Origin: Planctomycetota bacterium
Lineage (GTDB): Bacteria; Planctomycetota; MHYJ01; JACPTZ01
Direction of reading: 5' to 3'
DNA length: 64,000 nt
Assembly (NCBI GenBank): GCA_016192525.1
Contig: JACPTZ010000091.1
Location: 142,115-206,114 of the forward strand
The first letter of the stretch is position 1, and each line of letters opens with the position of its first letter. Below are positions 16,440-26,301 of the stretch, one piece after another. Under the pieces are notes generated by a model. It did no database searches. It saw only the letters and a list, made by a program, of their open reading frames with translations, and was not told where the DNA came from. Both the position numbers and the translations under genes were made by a program.

Positions 16440-17221
16440 GGCTCGCGCACCACCTCGATCGGGACCCCGGGGCGCCCGAGCGCGTCCAGATAGGTCCCCA
16501 CGCAGCCGGAACGGTCCACCACCGTGATCCGGACCTTCGAGTCCAGGATCTGCTCCAGCAACCCGTCCATGAGATGCCGGATCGAATCGGTCAGCCACTT
16601 CACATTCTCCAGCATGAGGAGGATGCCCGCCCCCGCCTCGCGCGCGCGGCGGAGCCGGGGGAGGATCCTCTCGATCACCTCCGCGGAGGATCGCCCGCGA
16701 CAGTCCACACTCACGACCAGTTCCAGCGGGGGTCTCGGAGCGGCGGGGGGGGAGGTCGGCGCGTCCCGGGGCGGGGGGACCGGGGCATCGCAGGCCGTTC
16801 CGCTCCGCTCCCGCAGCTCTAGCATCTCGCGGATCGTGCGGCGCAGGTCCCAGTCGTCCCAGGGCTTCGTGAACAGACGGTCGATCCCGTGGCTCATTCG
16901 CCCCACCACCACCTGGGTGTCGGGATATCCGGTGAGCATCACGCGGAGCGTCCCGGGAGAAATCTCGCGGATCGCCCGCGCCAGATCGGTGCCGGTCATC
17001 CCGGGCATCCGCTGGTCGATGATGACCAGACTGATGTCCTCGCGACGCACCCAGCCGATCGCCTCCTCCGGATCGAGCGTTGTGCGGAGTTCGTACGGTT
17101 CCTGACGGAGCAGCCGGCGGAAGGCCGCGAGAATCGAGGGCTCGTCGTCGACGCAGATCACGACGTGCCGCCGGGACGGCCGCCCGGAGGGTGCCATGAC
17201 TTCGTCCGGACCCTGCGTCAT
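16412..17221 (-). CDS. response regulator: receiver plus STAS-like domain
   Basis: 269 residues starting at ATG 17221, which overlaps the stop of the upstream regulator (ATGA, 17218-17221). The receiver (20-140) has VVICVDDEPSI, the acceptor in LVIIDQRMPGMTGTDL and LFTKPWDDWDL. After a proline-rich linker, the C-terminal ~95 residues (VSVDCRGRSSAEVIERILP...GILLMLENVKWL...SKVRITVVDRSG) match the middle of the regulator at 12910 and the C-terminus of the one at 17218. There is no DNA-binding domain, so the output is probably protein-protein. Confidence 0.87.
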   Translation of the reverse strand: MTQGPDEVMAPSGRPSRRHVVICVDDEPSILAAFRRLLRQEPYELRTTLDPEEAIGWVRREDISLVIIDQRMPGMTGTDLARAIREISPGTLRVMLTGYPDTQVVVGRMSHGIDRLFTKPWDDWDLRRTIREMLELRERSGTACDAPVPPPRDAPTSPPAAPRPPLELVVSVDCRGRSSAEVIERILPRLRRAREAGAGILLMLENVKWLTDSIRHLMDGLLEQILDSKVRITVVDRSGCVGTYLDALGRPGVPIEVVREPCPSGGEAS

Positions 17222-18111
17222 GGGACGGGTCCCTCCTCCGTTCCGGGGATCGGCTCGGGGACGACGTCGACCGGGGCCGCGGCGCCGAAGAACTGCCGGT
17301 AGAAGAGGCGGGCGACGCCCGAGGGGTCCCGCACCGATACGCGGACACCGCTCGACAGGACCCTCGCTGCGAGTTCGGTAAGAAGCGTGGAGAAGGGTTC
17401 CTCGAGACCGGCGAGGTCGTCGATCTCGACGAGGACGCCGTCGAGCGCCGCCTCCACGCGAGCCAGAAGATCGTCGAGCGGCTGGAGGACCTCGGCCGTC
17501 GTGCGGCCCCGGCAGCGGAGCCGGAGAAGGACCCGATCGCCCCCGGGTTCGCGTTCGAGGGGGGGGGTCCGCGGGGCCGCCCCCGCCGCGGCGCCCTCGT
17601 TCATCTCGCATTCGCGCAGGAGGAGCCGGAGCGTCCGCTTCAGGTCCTCATCGCTCCACGGTTTGGTGATCAGCCGCCGGATCACGCGTCCCTCCCGCTG
17701 GCGCATCGTCTCGAGGTCGGGGTACCCCGTCAGGATGACCCGGACCGTCTGCGGGGCCCGGGCCCGGACGATCTCGACGAGATCGGTCCCGGTGATCTCG
17801 GGCATCCGCTGGTCGGCGATGAAGATCGAGACGTGCCCCTCGCCCACCCACTCCATCGCCTCACGCGGGTCCGGGGTGGCGCGGAACTCGTACGGCTCCC
17901 CGCGAAGGAGGCGGCGGAGCGAGCTGAGGACCATGACTTCGTCGTCGACGCAGACCACGATGTGTCCGCGGGAAGGACGCCACAGGGAGACTTCGGACGG
18001 TTCCTCCCTCGTCGGCGCCTCCGGACGGGGCGGCGATGCAGTGCGGCTCAACTCGAGGGGGTCGACCGAGTCTCGGGGAGATGTTGTCGATCGCGGATCG
18101 GCGGCGGGCAT
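17218..18111 (-). CDS. response regulator: receiver plus STAS-like domain, first gene of the operon
   Basis: 297 residues from ATG 18111, preceded on the minus strand by GGAGG six bases upstream. After a Ser/Pro-rich N-terminal tail (~1-50), the receiver has IVVCVDDEVMVL, the acceptor in IFIADQRMPEITGTDL and LITKPWSDEDL. The C-terminal domain (LRLRCRGRTTAEVLQPL...GVLVEIDDLAGL...SSGVRVSVRDPSG) is the same STAS-like module as in its two paralogues. It is the promoter-proximal gene of the four-gene operon ending at 12910. Confidence 0.87.
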   Translation of the reverse strand: MPAADPRSTTSPRDSVDPLELSRTASPPRPEAPTREEPSEVSLWRPSRGHIVVCVDDEVMVLSSLRRLLRGEPYEFRATPDPREAMEWVGEGHVSIFIADQRMPEITGTDLVEIVRARAPQTVRVILTGYPDLETMRQREGRVIRRLITKPWSDEDLKRTLRLLLRECEMNEGAAAGAAPRTPPLEREPGGDRVLLRLRCRGRTTAEVLQPLDDLLARVEAALDGVLVEIDDLAGLEEPFSTLLTELAARVLSSGVRVSVRDPSGVARLFYRQFFGAAAPVDVVPEPIPGTEEGPVP

Positions 18112-18177
18112 GGCCGGCCTCCGCTGGCCGCGCGGCGCACGGCGGGACCGCGCGGCGCCACATGCCCTTCTTCCTGC

Positions 18178-18206
18178 ACGATACTCCGGTGACCCCGCCT
18201 TGTCAA
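18178..18206 (-). promoter_or_regulatory. sigma70-type promoter of the REC/HK operon
   Basis: On the minus strand TTGACA (18206-18201), 17-bp spacer, TATCGT (18183-18178), which puts transcription start near 18171, about 60 nt before the first ATG. A plus-strand TTGTCA-N17-TATTAT (18200-18228) overlaps it, but no plus-strand gene follows, so that one is not called. Confidence 0.6.
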
Positions 18207-18252
18207 CACGCATTACCAGGCTTATTATATTGTAGGGCGGAAACAGTACGGA

Positions 18253-18275
18253 GGGCCTGGCGATGGGCCAGGCCC
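18253..18275 (-). terminator. hairpin downstream of the small gene at 18331
   Basis: GGGCCTGGC, loop GATGG, GCCAGGCCC: nine-base perfect arms ~55 nt past the stop. No strong U tract. The paralogous gene at 18977 has an equivalent hairpin, supporting a terminator role. Confidence 0.5.
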
Positions 18276-18330
18276 CCCGCACGTTCTTCCTTCACTTCCC
18301 GTCCCCCCCGGGCCGTCGGCCCGTGTACCC

Positions 18331-18597
18331 CTAGAACCGGGGCTCCACGTTCGCCTGGGAGGCGAGCAGGCGGAGCTTGTCGATCGGCATGAACGGGTTG
18401 TTCGAGAGCCGGATCACCTGCTCATCGCCGGTGGGACCCAGGACGTTGAAGAGCGGGCTGTGCCCCTCCTGGATCGCCGAGGCCGGGATCTGGTAGAGGC
18501 GCCCCGTCTCCTTCGAGACATACGCCCCCTCGCAGGCGATCTCGCCCAGCGGAATCGTCCCCCACGTCTCCCGAACGCCCTTCTCGGAGTTTACCAT
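18331..18597 (-). CDS. conserved 88-aa protein of unknown function (paralogue 1)
   Basis: The ATG at 18597 is fixed by AGGAGG ten bases upstream. The product shares with the gene at 18977 the long block CEGAYVSKETGRLYQIPASA, then GHSP..NVLGP.G.E, RLS.NPFMPID and a terminal SQAN.EPRF. The N-termini differ. There are no membrane segments or catalytic motifs. The regular spacing of Gly, Pro and aromatic residues suggests a small beta-rich fold. It lies between the REC/HK operon and a sigma54-dependent activator. I do not recognise the family. Confidence 0.7.
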   Translation of the reverse strand: MVNSEKGVRETWGTIPLGEIACEGAYVSKETGRLYQIPASAIQEGHSPLFNVLGPTGDEQVIRLSNNPFMPIDKLRLLASQANVEPRF

Positions 18598-18915
18598 GAC
18601 GAACGGACCTCCTCTCTCTGCACCTGCCGCCGACGCGCAGCGCCGGCCGGCGTTCCATCGTCCCCCGTCCGCGCACGCGGACCTCCCGGGAACGATGTGT
18701 CGCGCCAGAATCGCAAGGGACGTGCCGGGCGTCTTCGTCCGCCGAACGAGGACCGGGATCGAGGGGAAATGGCGGACGGAAGAGAGTTCGCGGTCGCCCG
18801 GAGATGCCGACGGGACGGGGTGAACCGGCGATGCTGCATGAAGTGCGCGAACCGGTCTTGCGCGGATGCGGGTCTCCACACGGGAATCCACAATCCTCAC
18901 AATCGGAAACTCAGA

Positions 18916-18938
18916 GGGCCCGGCACCACGCCGGGCCC
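18916..18938 (-). terminator. hairpin downstream of the small gene at 18977
   Basis: GGGCCCGGC, loop ACCAC, GCCGGGCCC; perfect nine-base arms 38 nt past the stop, followed on the minus strand by a moderately U-rich stretch. Confidence 0.55.
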
Positions 18939-18976
18939 CCCCCGATCCGTCAGGCGCACAATGGACGGAATCAGCC

Positions 18977-19249
18977 TCAGAACCTCGGCTCGATGTTGGC
19001 CTGAGAGGCCAGGGTGCGGAGCCGGTCGATCGGCATGAACGGGTTCGTGGAAAGACGTACGAGGGTCTCCTCCCCGCCCGGACCGAGCACATTCACCCGG
19101 GGGCTGTGCCCCTGCTCGATCGCGGAAGCGGGAATCTGGTACAGCCGGCCCGTCTCCTTCGACACGTACGCCCCCTCACAGCTCACCTCGTTGAAAGGGA
19201 GCGTCACAAAGGCGGGATGGGCCGCCGCTCTCTCGGCATGGATCGTCAT
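18977..19249 (-). CDS. conserved 90-aa protein of unknown function (paralogue 2)
   Basis: The ATG at 19249 is fixed by AAGGAGG 5-6 bases upstream. The protein is a close paralogue of 18331-18597 over its last ~70 residues. Upstream on the minus strand is GGCAC-N5-TTGC (19321-19308), a good match to the -24/-12 element of sigma54 promoters. The next gene encodes a sigma54 activator. This suggests, without proving it, that the small protein is a target of that activator. Its function is unknown. Confidence 0.7.
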   Translation of the reverse strand: MTIHAERAAAHPAFVTLPFNEVSCEGAYVSKETGRLYQIPASAIEQGHSPRVNVLGPGGEETLVRLSTNPFMPIDRLRTLASQANIEPRF

Positions 19250-19307
19250 CGCGTCCTCCTTTCTCTCTGTCTGTCGCCTCGCGCCTGACTGAACGACTCC
19301 GGGTGCC

Positions 19308-19321
19308 GCAACCCGTGTGCC
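19308..19321 (-). promoter_or_regulatory. candidate sigma54 (-24/-12) promoter
   Basis: The minus strand reads GGCACACGGGTTGC: GG, ten bases, GC, with the GGCAC and TTGC cores intact. It lies ~60 nt upstream of the ATG at 19249. Chance matches are possible in GC-rich DNA; the two neighbouring NtrC-type genes raise the likelihood. Confidence 0.45.
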
Positions 19322-19343
19322 CCGGGAGGCCCGCGCGGACGGG

Positions 19344-20741
19344 CTAGGCAATCCGCTCCAGCCCGGGACGGCCCGGCGCGCCGGTCTCTGCGACGGGAGT
19401 CGCCGCCTCGAGGTTCATCTTGCGGTAGAGCGTGGAGGGATCGATTCCCAGCCGCCGCGCCGCCGCCTCCCGGTTTCCGGCGCACGAATTCAGCACGTGA
19501 CGGATGTGCTCCGCCTCGAAGAGCCGAACCACGGTCCGCAGATCATCCGAGTCGGCCAGGACCGGGTCGGCGGCGATCACCTCGACCGGGAGATCGCGTG
19601 CCTCCACCACGTCCCCCCTCCCCACGACCAGCGCGTGTTCGATCGCGTTCTCCAGTTCGCGCACGTTTCCGGGCCAGGGGTAGGACATCAGGAGCCGCAG
19701 CGCGTCCGGAGCGACGGTTCGGAAGGCCCGCTTCAGCCGCTCGTTTCCACGCCGCACCGCGTGATCGATGAGGAGCGGGATGTCTTCGCGCCGGGCCCGA
19801 AGCGGGGGAATCGAGACCTGGACGACCCGCAGCCGGTAATAGAGGTCTTCGCGGAACTTCCCCTCCGCACAGGCGCTCCGGAAGGACCGGTTGCTCGAAG
19901 CGATCACGCGCACATCCACCAGCACCGGACGGGTCCCGCCGACGCGCGTCACCTCACGGCGTTCGATCGCGCGGAGGAGCTTCGGCTGGAGTCCGATCGG
20001 CATCTCGGAGATCTCGTCGAGGAAGAGCGTACCGCCGTCCGCGGCCTCGAAGTACCCCTCCCGGTCGGCGTGGGCGCCGGTGAAGGAGCCCCTCAGATGG
20101 CCGAACAGTTCGCTCTCGAGCAGGTGCTCCGAGATGGCGGCGCAGTTGAGCGTCAGAAAGGGGCCGGCGCGCGCGGGCGAGGCGTCGTGAAGGGCCCGGG
20201 CCACGAGTTCCTTCCCGGTCCCGCTCTCCCCGGTGATCAGCACGGTGCTGCACGTCGGTCCGGCCTTCTCGATGAGACGAAAGACCTCGCGCATCGCGGC
20301 GCTGTCGCCCACCATCGAGTGTCGCAGGGCGGGTCGGGAGATCTCCCGGCGCGGCCCGGCGAAATTGAAGACCGGGAGATCCATCCGCGCCGCCCGGACG
20401 CATCGCGTCACGATCTCGGGCGGATCGAAGGGGGCGCCGATGTAGTCCCAGGCCCCCTGGCGGAAGGCGGCGATGGCCGTCTCCACGGAGGGATGCTCCG
20501 CGAGAAGGATCACCGGCATGCCGGGCCGCGCGCGCTGAAAGTGGTCGAGCACCTCGAGGCCGTTGAGGCCGGCCGCTTCGAGGTCGCAGAGAATGAGATC
20601 GGGGGGCCAGCCCGCCGCGAGGCGAACGCCGCAGAGCCCGTCGCCCGCATCGGCGCCCTCCAGTCCCGACTCGCGAATGAGCCGGGCGAGGGACTCGCGG
20701 ATCGCGCGATCCCCCGCGATGACGAGGATCCTGTTTCCCAC
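19344..20741 (-). CDS. NtrC-family sigma54 activator with a degenerate receiver
   Basis: 465 residues from GTG 20741, chosen because AAGGGAGC lies about ten bases upstream and the frame then opens directly with the receiver strand NRILVIAGD. The receiver keeps an Asp in [13 protein letters not shown] but lacks the acidic pair (VIAGD) and the conserved lysine (YIGAPFDP), so ordinary phosphorylation control is doubtful. The AAA domain has [13 protein letters not shown], the sigma54-contact loop as GSFTGA instead of [15 protein letters not shown] and the arginine-finger region. The C-terminal Fis-type helix-turn-helix reads [20 protein letters not shown]. It is divergent from a second NtrC-type gene at 21198. 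Confidence 0.88.
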   Translation of the reverse strand: MGNRILVIAGDRAIRESLARLIRESGLEGADAGDGLCGVRLAAGWPPDLILCDLEAAGLNGLEVLDHFQRARPGMPVILLAEHPSVETAIAAFRQGAWDYIGAPFDPPEIVTRCVRAARMDLPVFNFAGPRREISRPALRHSMVGDSAAMREVFRLIEKAGPTCSTVLITGESGTGKELVARALHDASPARAGPFLTLNCAAISEHLLESELFGHLRGSFTGAHADREGYFEAADGGTLFLDEISEMPIGLQPKLLRAIERREVTRVGGTRPVLVDVRVIASSNRSFRSACAEGKFREDLYYRLRVVQVSIPPLRARREDIPLLIDHAVRRGNERLKRAFRTVAPDALRLLMSYPWPGNVRELENAIEHALVVGRGDVVEARDLPVEVIAADPVLADSDDLRTVVRLFEAEHIRHVLNSCAGNREAAARRLGIDPSTLYRKMNLEAATPVAETGAPGRPGLERIA

Positions 20742-21025
20742 CGCACCGCTCCCTTCACCCCACATCCCTCCCGCTGGCGGCTGGCGCGTGTGACGGGTAA
20801 GCCGGAGCAACGTCTGTGCCGCGGTCGAGCGCGCCCGGCCTTCCGCCTCACCCCTCCCAGCCGTGGGGGATCGGCGACGCCATTCCCCCAGTTGTTGCGG
20901 TGCCGCGGATCCGCGGCAGGGAGTGGCTCCACCCTGATCGAAAACGGTCTCTTCCCGGGGTCGCGAATCGGAAGGCCGATCCTTCCGGCCGCTGCGAACC
21001 GGCGAGGCCGGCGCGAGTTTTGCAT

Positions 21026-21054
21026 TTGACAAAGCGGGGAGCGCCGCCTAGACT
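21026..21054 (+). promoter_or_regulatory. sigma70-type promoter upstream of the plus-strand NtrC-type gene
   Basis: TTGACA (21026-21031), 17-bp spacer, TAGACT (21049-21054). Predicted start is near 21061, giving a ~137-nt leader before GTG 21198. Confidence 0.6.
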
Positions 21055-21197
21055 GCCGTTAGGAATGGGAAGTTCAACGTCGTTCACCACCCCGCCGTAA
21101 CATCCTGACAGACCGCGAGCGTGGCACCGTGCGGAAGCACCGACGGACGCGGCAGAACCACCGCGGCCGGAGGGGCGTGTCCCGGGAGGATCGATCT

Positions 21198-22589
<1,392 letters not shown>

Positions 22590-22598
<9 letters not shown>

Positions 22599-23072
22599 GT
22601 TCCCCGATTCTGCGCCGTGATTCAGACCCTCGTCGAAAGACCTCCGCGTTCCGCCCGACACATCCCGGGTGAAGAGGAGACGACCTACGTCGACCACCCA
22701 TGCGGTCCCATCAGGAAACCGGCTTATCCCGGGCACCGTCCTCCTCCCGAGAGTGAATGGATCCGAGAGCCGGACGTCACGGTCGTCGATCCGCCCATAT
22801 CCCAGCAGACGATCCACCGGCCATCCGACGGTCCGGTCGCCCGCCTGAGCCACGACCAGAAGGTCTCTGGGGGACGCCGCGCAGGGACTCGACCCCAGGA
22901 AGAGGGACAGGTCGTACACGGCGAGAAGAAGCCCCCGATAGGGGACCACGCCCATCACCCCGTCCCCCCGCGTGATCGGTGGCTGAAGGGCGCCGAGCCG
23001 ACGGATTTCGACCAGCGTCGACTCCGCCAACGCGCAGGTCATTTTGCCGATCTGAAAGAGAAGACATTGCAT
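22590..23072 (-). CDS. CheW-like domain protein
   Basis: 160 residues from ATG 23072. The pattern MQCLLFQIGKMTCALAESTL, then VMGVVPYRGLLLAVYDLSLFLG, and later a VGWPVDRLLGYGRID...VPGISRFPDGTAWVVDVGRLL segment follows the two five-stranded barrels of CheW (MVNLRG..IPV.DL..LG and .VI..DG.....ID...L). CheW proteins couple receptors to CheA-type kinases. No chemotaxis genes are near, so this may be a scaffold in another signalling complex. The ribosome site is weak (GGGAAT), so the start could lie upstream. Confidence 0.7.
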
Positions 23073-23557
23073 GACGGATTCCCGGAAGAACACCGATCCT
23101 GGCAGACCCCGGATGGAGCAGATCTCGGGAGTGAGGTTCAACGCGACGAGAAAGCGCAAGAGGCGTACCGGGTGAGCCCCCTCTTGCTTCCTCCGCCGGT
23201 GTGCTCGGAAGGCGCTCTCTCCACAGGGACCGCCCGAGCCAAGTCTCCCCGGACAATCGTCACACACGGACCGGGACACGAGGGAGAGGGGGGCTGAACA
23301 CAAGATGATTCTCAGAAGTGATTTGCGAGTCTCTCCGCGCCCGGGATCGACCTCTCCCGGTGCGTGCGGGACGAAGGCGGGCAGGCCTCTGATCTCTCCA
23401 CACTCACTCCACCGCTACAGTGCAAGCCTTCACCACGAATTCCAGCGAGATTCCACCAAGGCGAGGAGAACCCATCTCCGACGGTTGAAAAGGTCGGTTG
23501 CCCGAATTCCGGATGGCGCGAAACCGGCGTATCGACCCGTCGGGGGGACAGGGGGCG
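23073..23557. other. intergenic, no gene seen
   Basis: No supported coding region, RNA gene or clear promoter. The upstream extension of the CheW-like frame to 23303 is rejected because its composition is unlike the domain. Confidence 0.5.
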
Positions 23558-24910
23558 CTATCGAAAGAAGACGAGGGTGATTACGATGAAGAGCGGGACG
23601 AGCACGGCCGTCGACCAGGCCATATAGCCGAAGAAGGAGGGCATCTTCACGCCGGACTCTTCCGCCACCGCCTTCACCATGAAGTTGGGGCCGTTCCCGA
23701 TGTAGGTGTTGGCCCCCATGAAGACCGCCCCGCAGGAGATGGCCGTGAGGAGGGCGGGCCCGCCCGCCGCATCGAGGAGATTCCCGAGATGGGAGGCGTC
23801 GACGTGGAGCAGTCCGCAGGCCAGGGCGGAGAAGGTGAGATAGGTCGGGGCGTTGTCGAGGAAGCTGGAGAGCATCCCTGTGGCCCAGAAGAACTGCCAG
23901 GGTTCGGTGACGCCCATCTCCCCCCCCCGGGCTTCGAGAATGAGAAGCGCCGGGACCATCGTGGCGAAGATCCCGGCGAACAGGACCGCCACCTCGATGA
24001 TCGGGCCGTAGGTGAACCGGTTCGCCTCGCGCACCTCTTTCCTGGTGGTGCTGAGGGAGGCCTCCGCCATCGCGAGCATCGCGATCACCTGCACGATCTT
24101 CTGCGTGTCCGGGCTCCAGCCGGCCCGGTTCCCGTACCACCCGGCGAAGAAGATCGCCGCCACCACCCCGAGGAGCCAGACCACGTTCAGCCCCCCCTCG
24201 ATCCGGATCGGGACCGCGGCCTTCTCGACCTCCTCGAACTGCGATCCGGGCCGCTCCTTCTCCTCCACGGCCAGGCGGTGCTGGTCGTAGAGGTTGAAGA
24301 GAATCAGCAGCACCACGCAGGCGACGAGCCACTGCGGGGCGAGCCGCAGCGTCCACTCGAAGGGAACCCCGCGGAGGAAGCCGAGAAAGAGCGGCGGGTC
24401 GCCGAGGGGGGTGAGCGATCCCCCGATGTTCGAGACGAGGAAGATGAAGAAGACCACGATGTGGGCCTTGTCGCGACGCGACTCGTTGGCGCGAAGCAGG
24501 GGCCGGATGAGGAGCATCGAGGCGCCGGTGGTCCCGATCACGCTCGCCAGCAGGGTGCCGATCGCCAGCAACCCGGTGTTGGCGAGCGGCGTCCCCGAAA
24601 GCGACCCGCGAACGTAGATCCCGCCGCTGATGATGTACAGCGAGGCGAGGAGCGTGAGGAAGGCGGCGTACTCCTTCGCGGTGTTCGCCAGCTCGTGCCT
24701 TCCCCCGTCCAGGATGAATCCGAAGTAGATCAGGATGGGCAGGGCGCAGAGAAGGCTGACGATTCCCTTGTTGCGGTTGTGCTCCCACCATTTCGGGACG
24801 GCAAGCGGGAGGATCGCGATCGCGAGAAGAAGCGAGGCGAACGGCACGACGGACCAGAGGGGGAGACTCAGGCCCAGGCCCTCGTGGGCCAGGTGATCGG
24901 CGGGTTCCAT
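23558..24910 (-). CDS. sodium:proton antiporter / CitMHS_2-type membrane transporter
   Basis: 450 residues with 11-12 hydrophobic helices. Signatures include VGTTGASMLLIRPLLRANE-like IGTTGASMLLIRPLLRA, FFIFLVSNIGGSLTPLGDPPLFLGFL (the SNIGG...GDP.. pore motif of the ion-transporter superfamily), SSFLDNAPTYLTF in the second half and MGANTYIGNGPNFMVK. The two internally related halves are typical of NhaD/CitMHS proteins. It likely exchanges Na+ for H+ at the inner membrane; an organic-acid substrate cannot be excluded. It starts 19 nt after mcsB and is probably in the same operon. Confidence 0.85.
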   Translation of the reverse strand: MEPADHLAHEGLGLSLPLWSVVPFASLLLAIAILPLAVPKWWEHNRNKGIVSLLCALPILIYFGFILDGGRHELANTAKEYAAFLTLLASLYIISGGIYVRGSLSGTPLANTGLLAIGTLLASVIGTTGASMLLIRPLLRANESRRDKAHIVVFFIFLVSNIGGSLTPLGDPPLFLGFLRGVPFEWTLRLAPQWLVACVVLLILFNLYDQHRLAVEEKERPGSQFEEVEKAAVPIRIEGGLNVVWLLGVVAAIFFAGWYGNRAGWSPDTQKIVQVIAMLAMAEASLSTTRKEVREANRFTYGPIIEVAVLFAGIFATMVPALLILEARGGEMGVTEPWQFFWATGMLSSFLDNAPTYLTFSALACGLLHVDASHLGNLLDAAGGPALLTAISCGAVFMGANTYIGNGPNFMVKAVAEESGVKMPSFFGYMAWSTAVLVPLFIVITLVFFR

Positions 24911-24929
24911 GGTGAGGTCTCAGGGAGGG

Positions 24930-26018
24930 TCATTGAGCGTCGGTAACCCGGGCCAGGCGCTTCCGGAACACCTCCGCCCGGACCACATCGCGCTCCTCCG
25001 GCTTGAGCGGCCGCTGGGCTTCCTTCTGAAGGTGGGCCGGCTGGGTGGCGATGAACAGATCGTTCACGATCTTGATCGAGAGGCCGGGGATCACGCTGTG
25101 CGGTTTCTCCGGCGTCCCGAGGTTCAGTCCGAGGCGAACCATCGAGAGCAGCCTCAACATCTCCTCCGAGGAGAGCGTCCGGGCGTGCCGGAGCAGGCCG
25201 AAGGAGCGCCAGATCTTGTCCTCCAGCTCGTTCCGGTTCTCGGCCATGAGCCGCTGCCGCATGTCGCGCTCGTACTTGACGATCTCCGGAACGACCCGCT
25301 GGAGTTCGTCGATGATCTGGGCCTCGGAGCGGCCGAGCGTCACCTGGTTCGAGACCTGGAAGAAATCGCCGAGCGCCTGCGTCCCTTCGCCGTACAGGCC
25401 GCGGACGGCGTACCGCATCTGGGCGAGCGCGTTGAAGAACTTCTCCACCTGCTTCGCGAGGACCAGCGCGGGAATGTGGAGCATCGCCGACACACGCATC
25501 CCGGTCCCGACATTCGTCGGGCAGGCGGTCAGATAGCCGTACTTGGGATGGAACGAGAACGGCAGTTCGCCTTCGAGGGATCGCTCGATCGACTCCACCT
25601 CCGCAGCCGCCTCCTCCGGCTGAAATCCCGAACGCAGGACCTGAATCCGGAGGTGGTCCTCCTCGTTCACCATGATGCTGACGGTTTCCTTGCGGCCGAT
25701 GGCGACGCCGCGGTCCCCCTCCCCATCCGCCAGCTCGCGCGAGATCAGGTGACGCTCGACGAGCACCACGCGGTCGACCGGTTCCACCCCCTCCAGACAG
25801 ACGTAGCGGAGTCCGCGAAGCGTTTTCGACGACTCGACCTTGCGCCGGACGATCGACGCCAGGTCGCGCTTCGAATCGGGGGTGGCCTTGAGGTGGAAGG
25901 GAAAACCCTGGATGTTGCGGGCGAGCCGGACGCGGGTGGACATCACCACGTCGGCGTCCGGGCCGGTGCCCTTGAGCCACTCGCCGGAGTCGGTCAGGAT
26001 TTCCGAGAAGTCGACCAT
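24930..26018 (-). CDS. mcsB: protein-arginine kinase McsB
   Basis: 362 residues, full length for McsB. The phosphagen-kinase fold is evident: STRVRLARNIQGFPF (28-42), VNEEDHLRIQVL (118-128) and TACPTNVGTGMR with the active-site Cys166. McsB phosphorylates arginines on proteins and marks them for the ClpCP protease; McsA activates it. mcsA lies upstream at 26302, separated by a 139-bp palindromic element instead of the usual tight spacing. ctsR and clpC are not in the window. Confidence 0.93.
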   Translation of the reverse strand: MVDFSEILTDSGEWLKGTGPDADVVMSTRVRLARNIQGFPFHLKATPDSKRDLASIVRRKVESSKTLRGLRYVCLEGVEPVDRVVLVERHLISRELADGEGDRGVAIGRKETVSIMVNEEDHLRIQVLRSGFQPEEAAAEVESIERSLEGELPFSFHPKYGYLTACPTNVGTGMRVSAMLHIPALVLAKQVEKFFNALAQMRYAVRGLYGEGTQALGDFFQVSNQVTLGRSEAQIIDELQRVVPEIVKYERDMRQRLMAENRNELEDKIWRSFGLLRHARTLSSEEMLRLLSMVRLGLNLGTPEKPHSVIPGLSIKIVNDLFIATQPAHLQKEAQRPLKPEERDVVRAEVFRKRLARVTDAQ

Positions 26019-26113
26019 GCGTGACGGTTCCCGGGAACGAGATATGATCGAAACTCTGCCCGCGGTGATGGTTCTTCAAACGACGCCCGCGATGCCCGAT
26101 GATCGCCTCAGGG

Positions 26114-26252
26114 TGTCATTCCGAGACGCCGCGCGCCGTTCAGGCGGGCGTCGAGGAATCCGAACGAAAGCCTGCATCGCCCCGCGAATGGGGCGCGTTC
26201 CCGCCAGATTCCTCTCGTCGCGCCAAACGACGGCGCGACGCTCGGAATGACA
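26114..26252. repeat. TGTCATTCCGAG palindromic element between mcsA and mcsB
   Basis: TGTCATTCCGAG at the left end and its exact complement CTCGGAATGACA at the right end. Inside, GAGGAATC and GATTCCTC form nested arms. 139 bp long; it would fold into one long hairpin in the mcsA-mcsB transcript. Confidence 0.8.
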
Positions 26253-26301
26253 TGAATTCATGCGAGTCGCGGCGCGGGACCGCCCCAACCCGTATCATGG
26301 A

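Noticed and set aside
16440..17348. N-terminal extension of the histidine kinase frame
   Set aside because: It overlaps two well-supported receiver genes in another frame and is Arg/Pro/Ser low-complexity; the real start is ATG 16439.
18200..18228. Plus-strand promoter TTGTCA-N17-TATTAT
   Set aside because: A good match to consensus, but no plus-strand gene follows for over 2.5 kb; it overlaps the better-placed minus-strand promoter.
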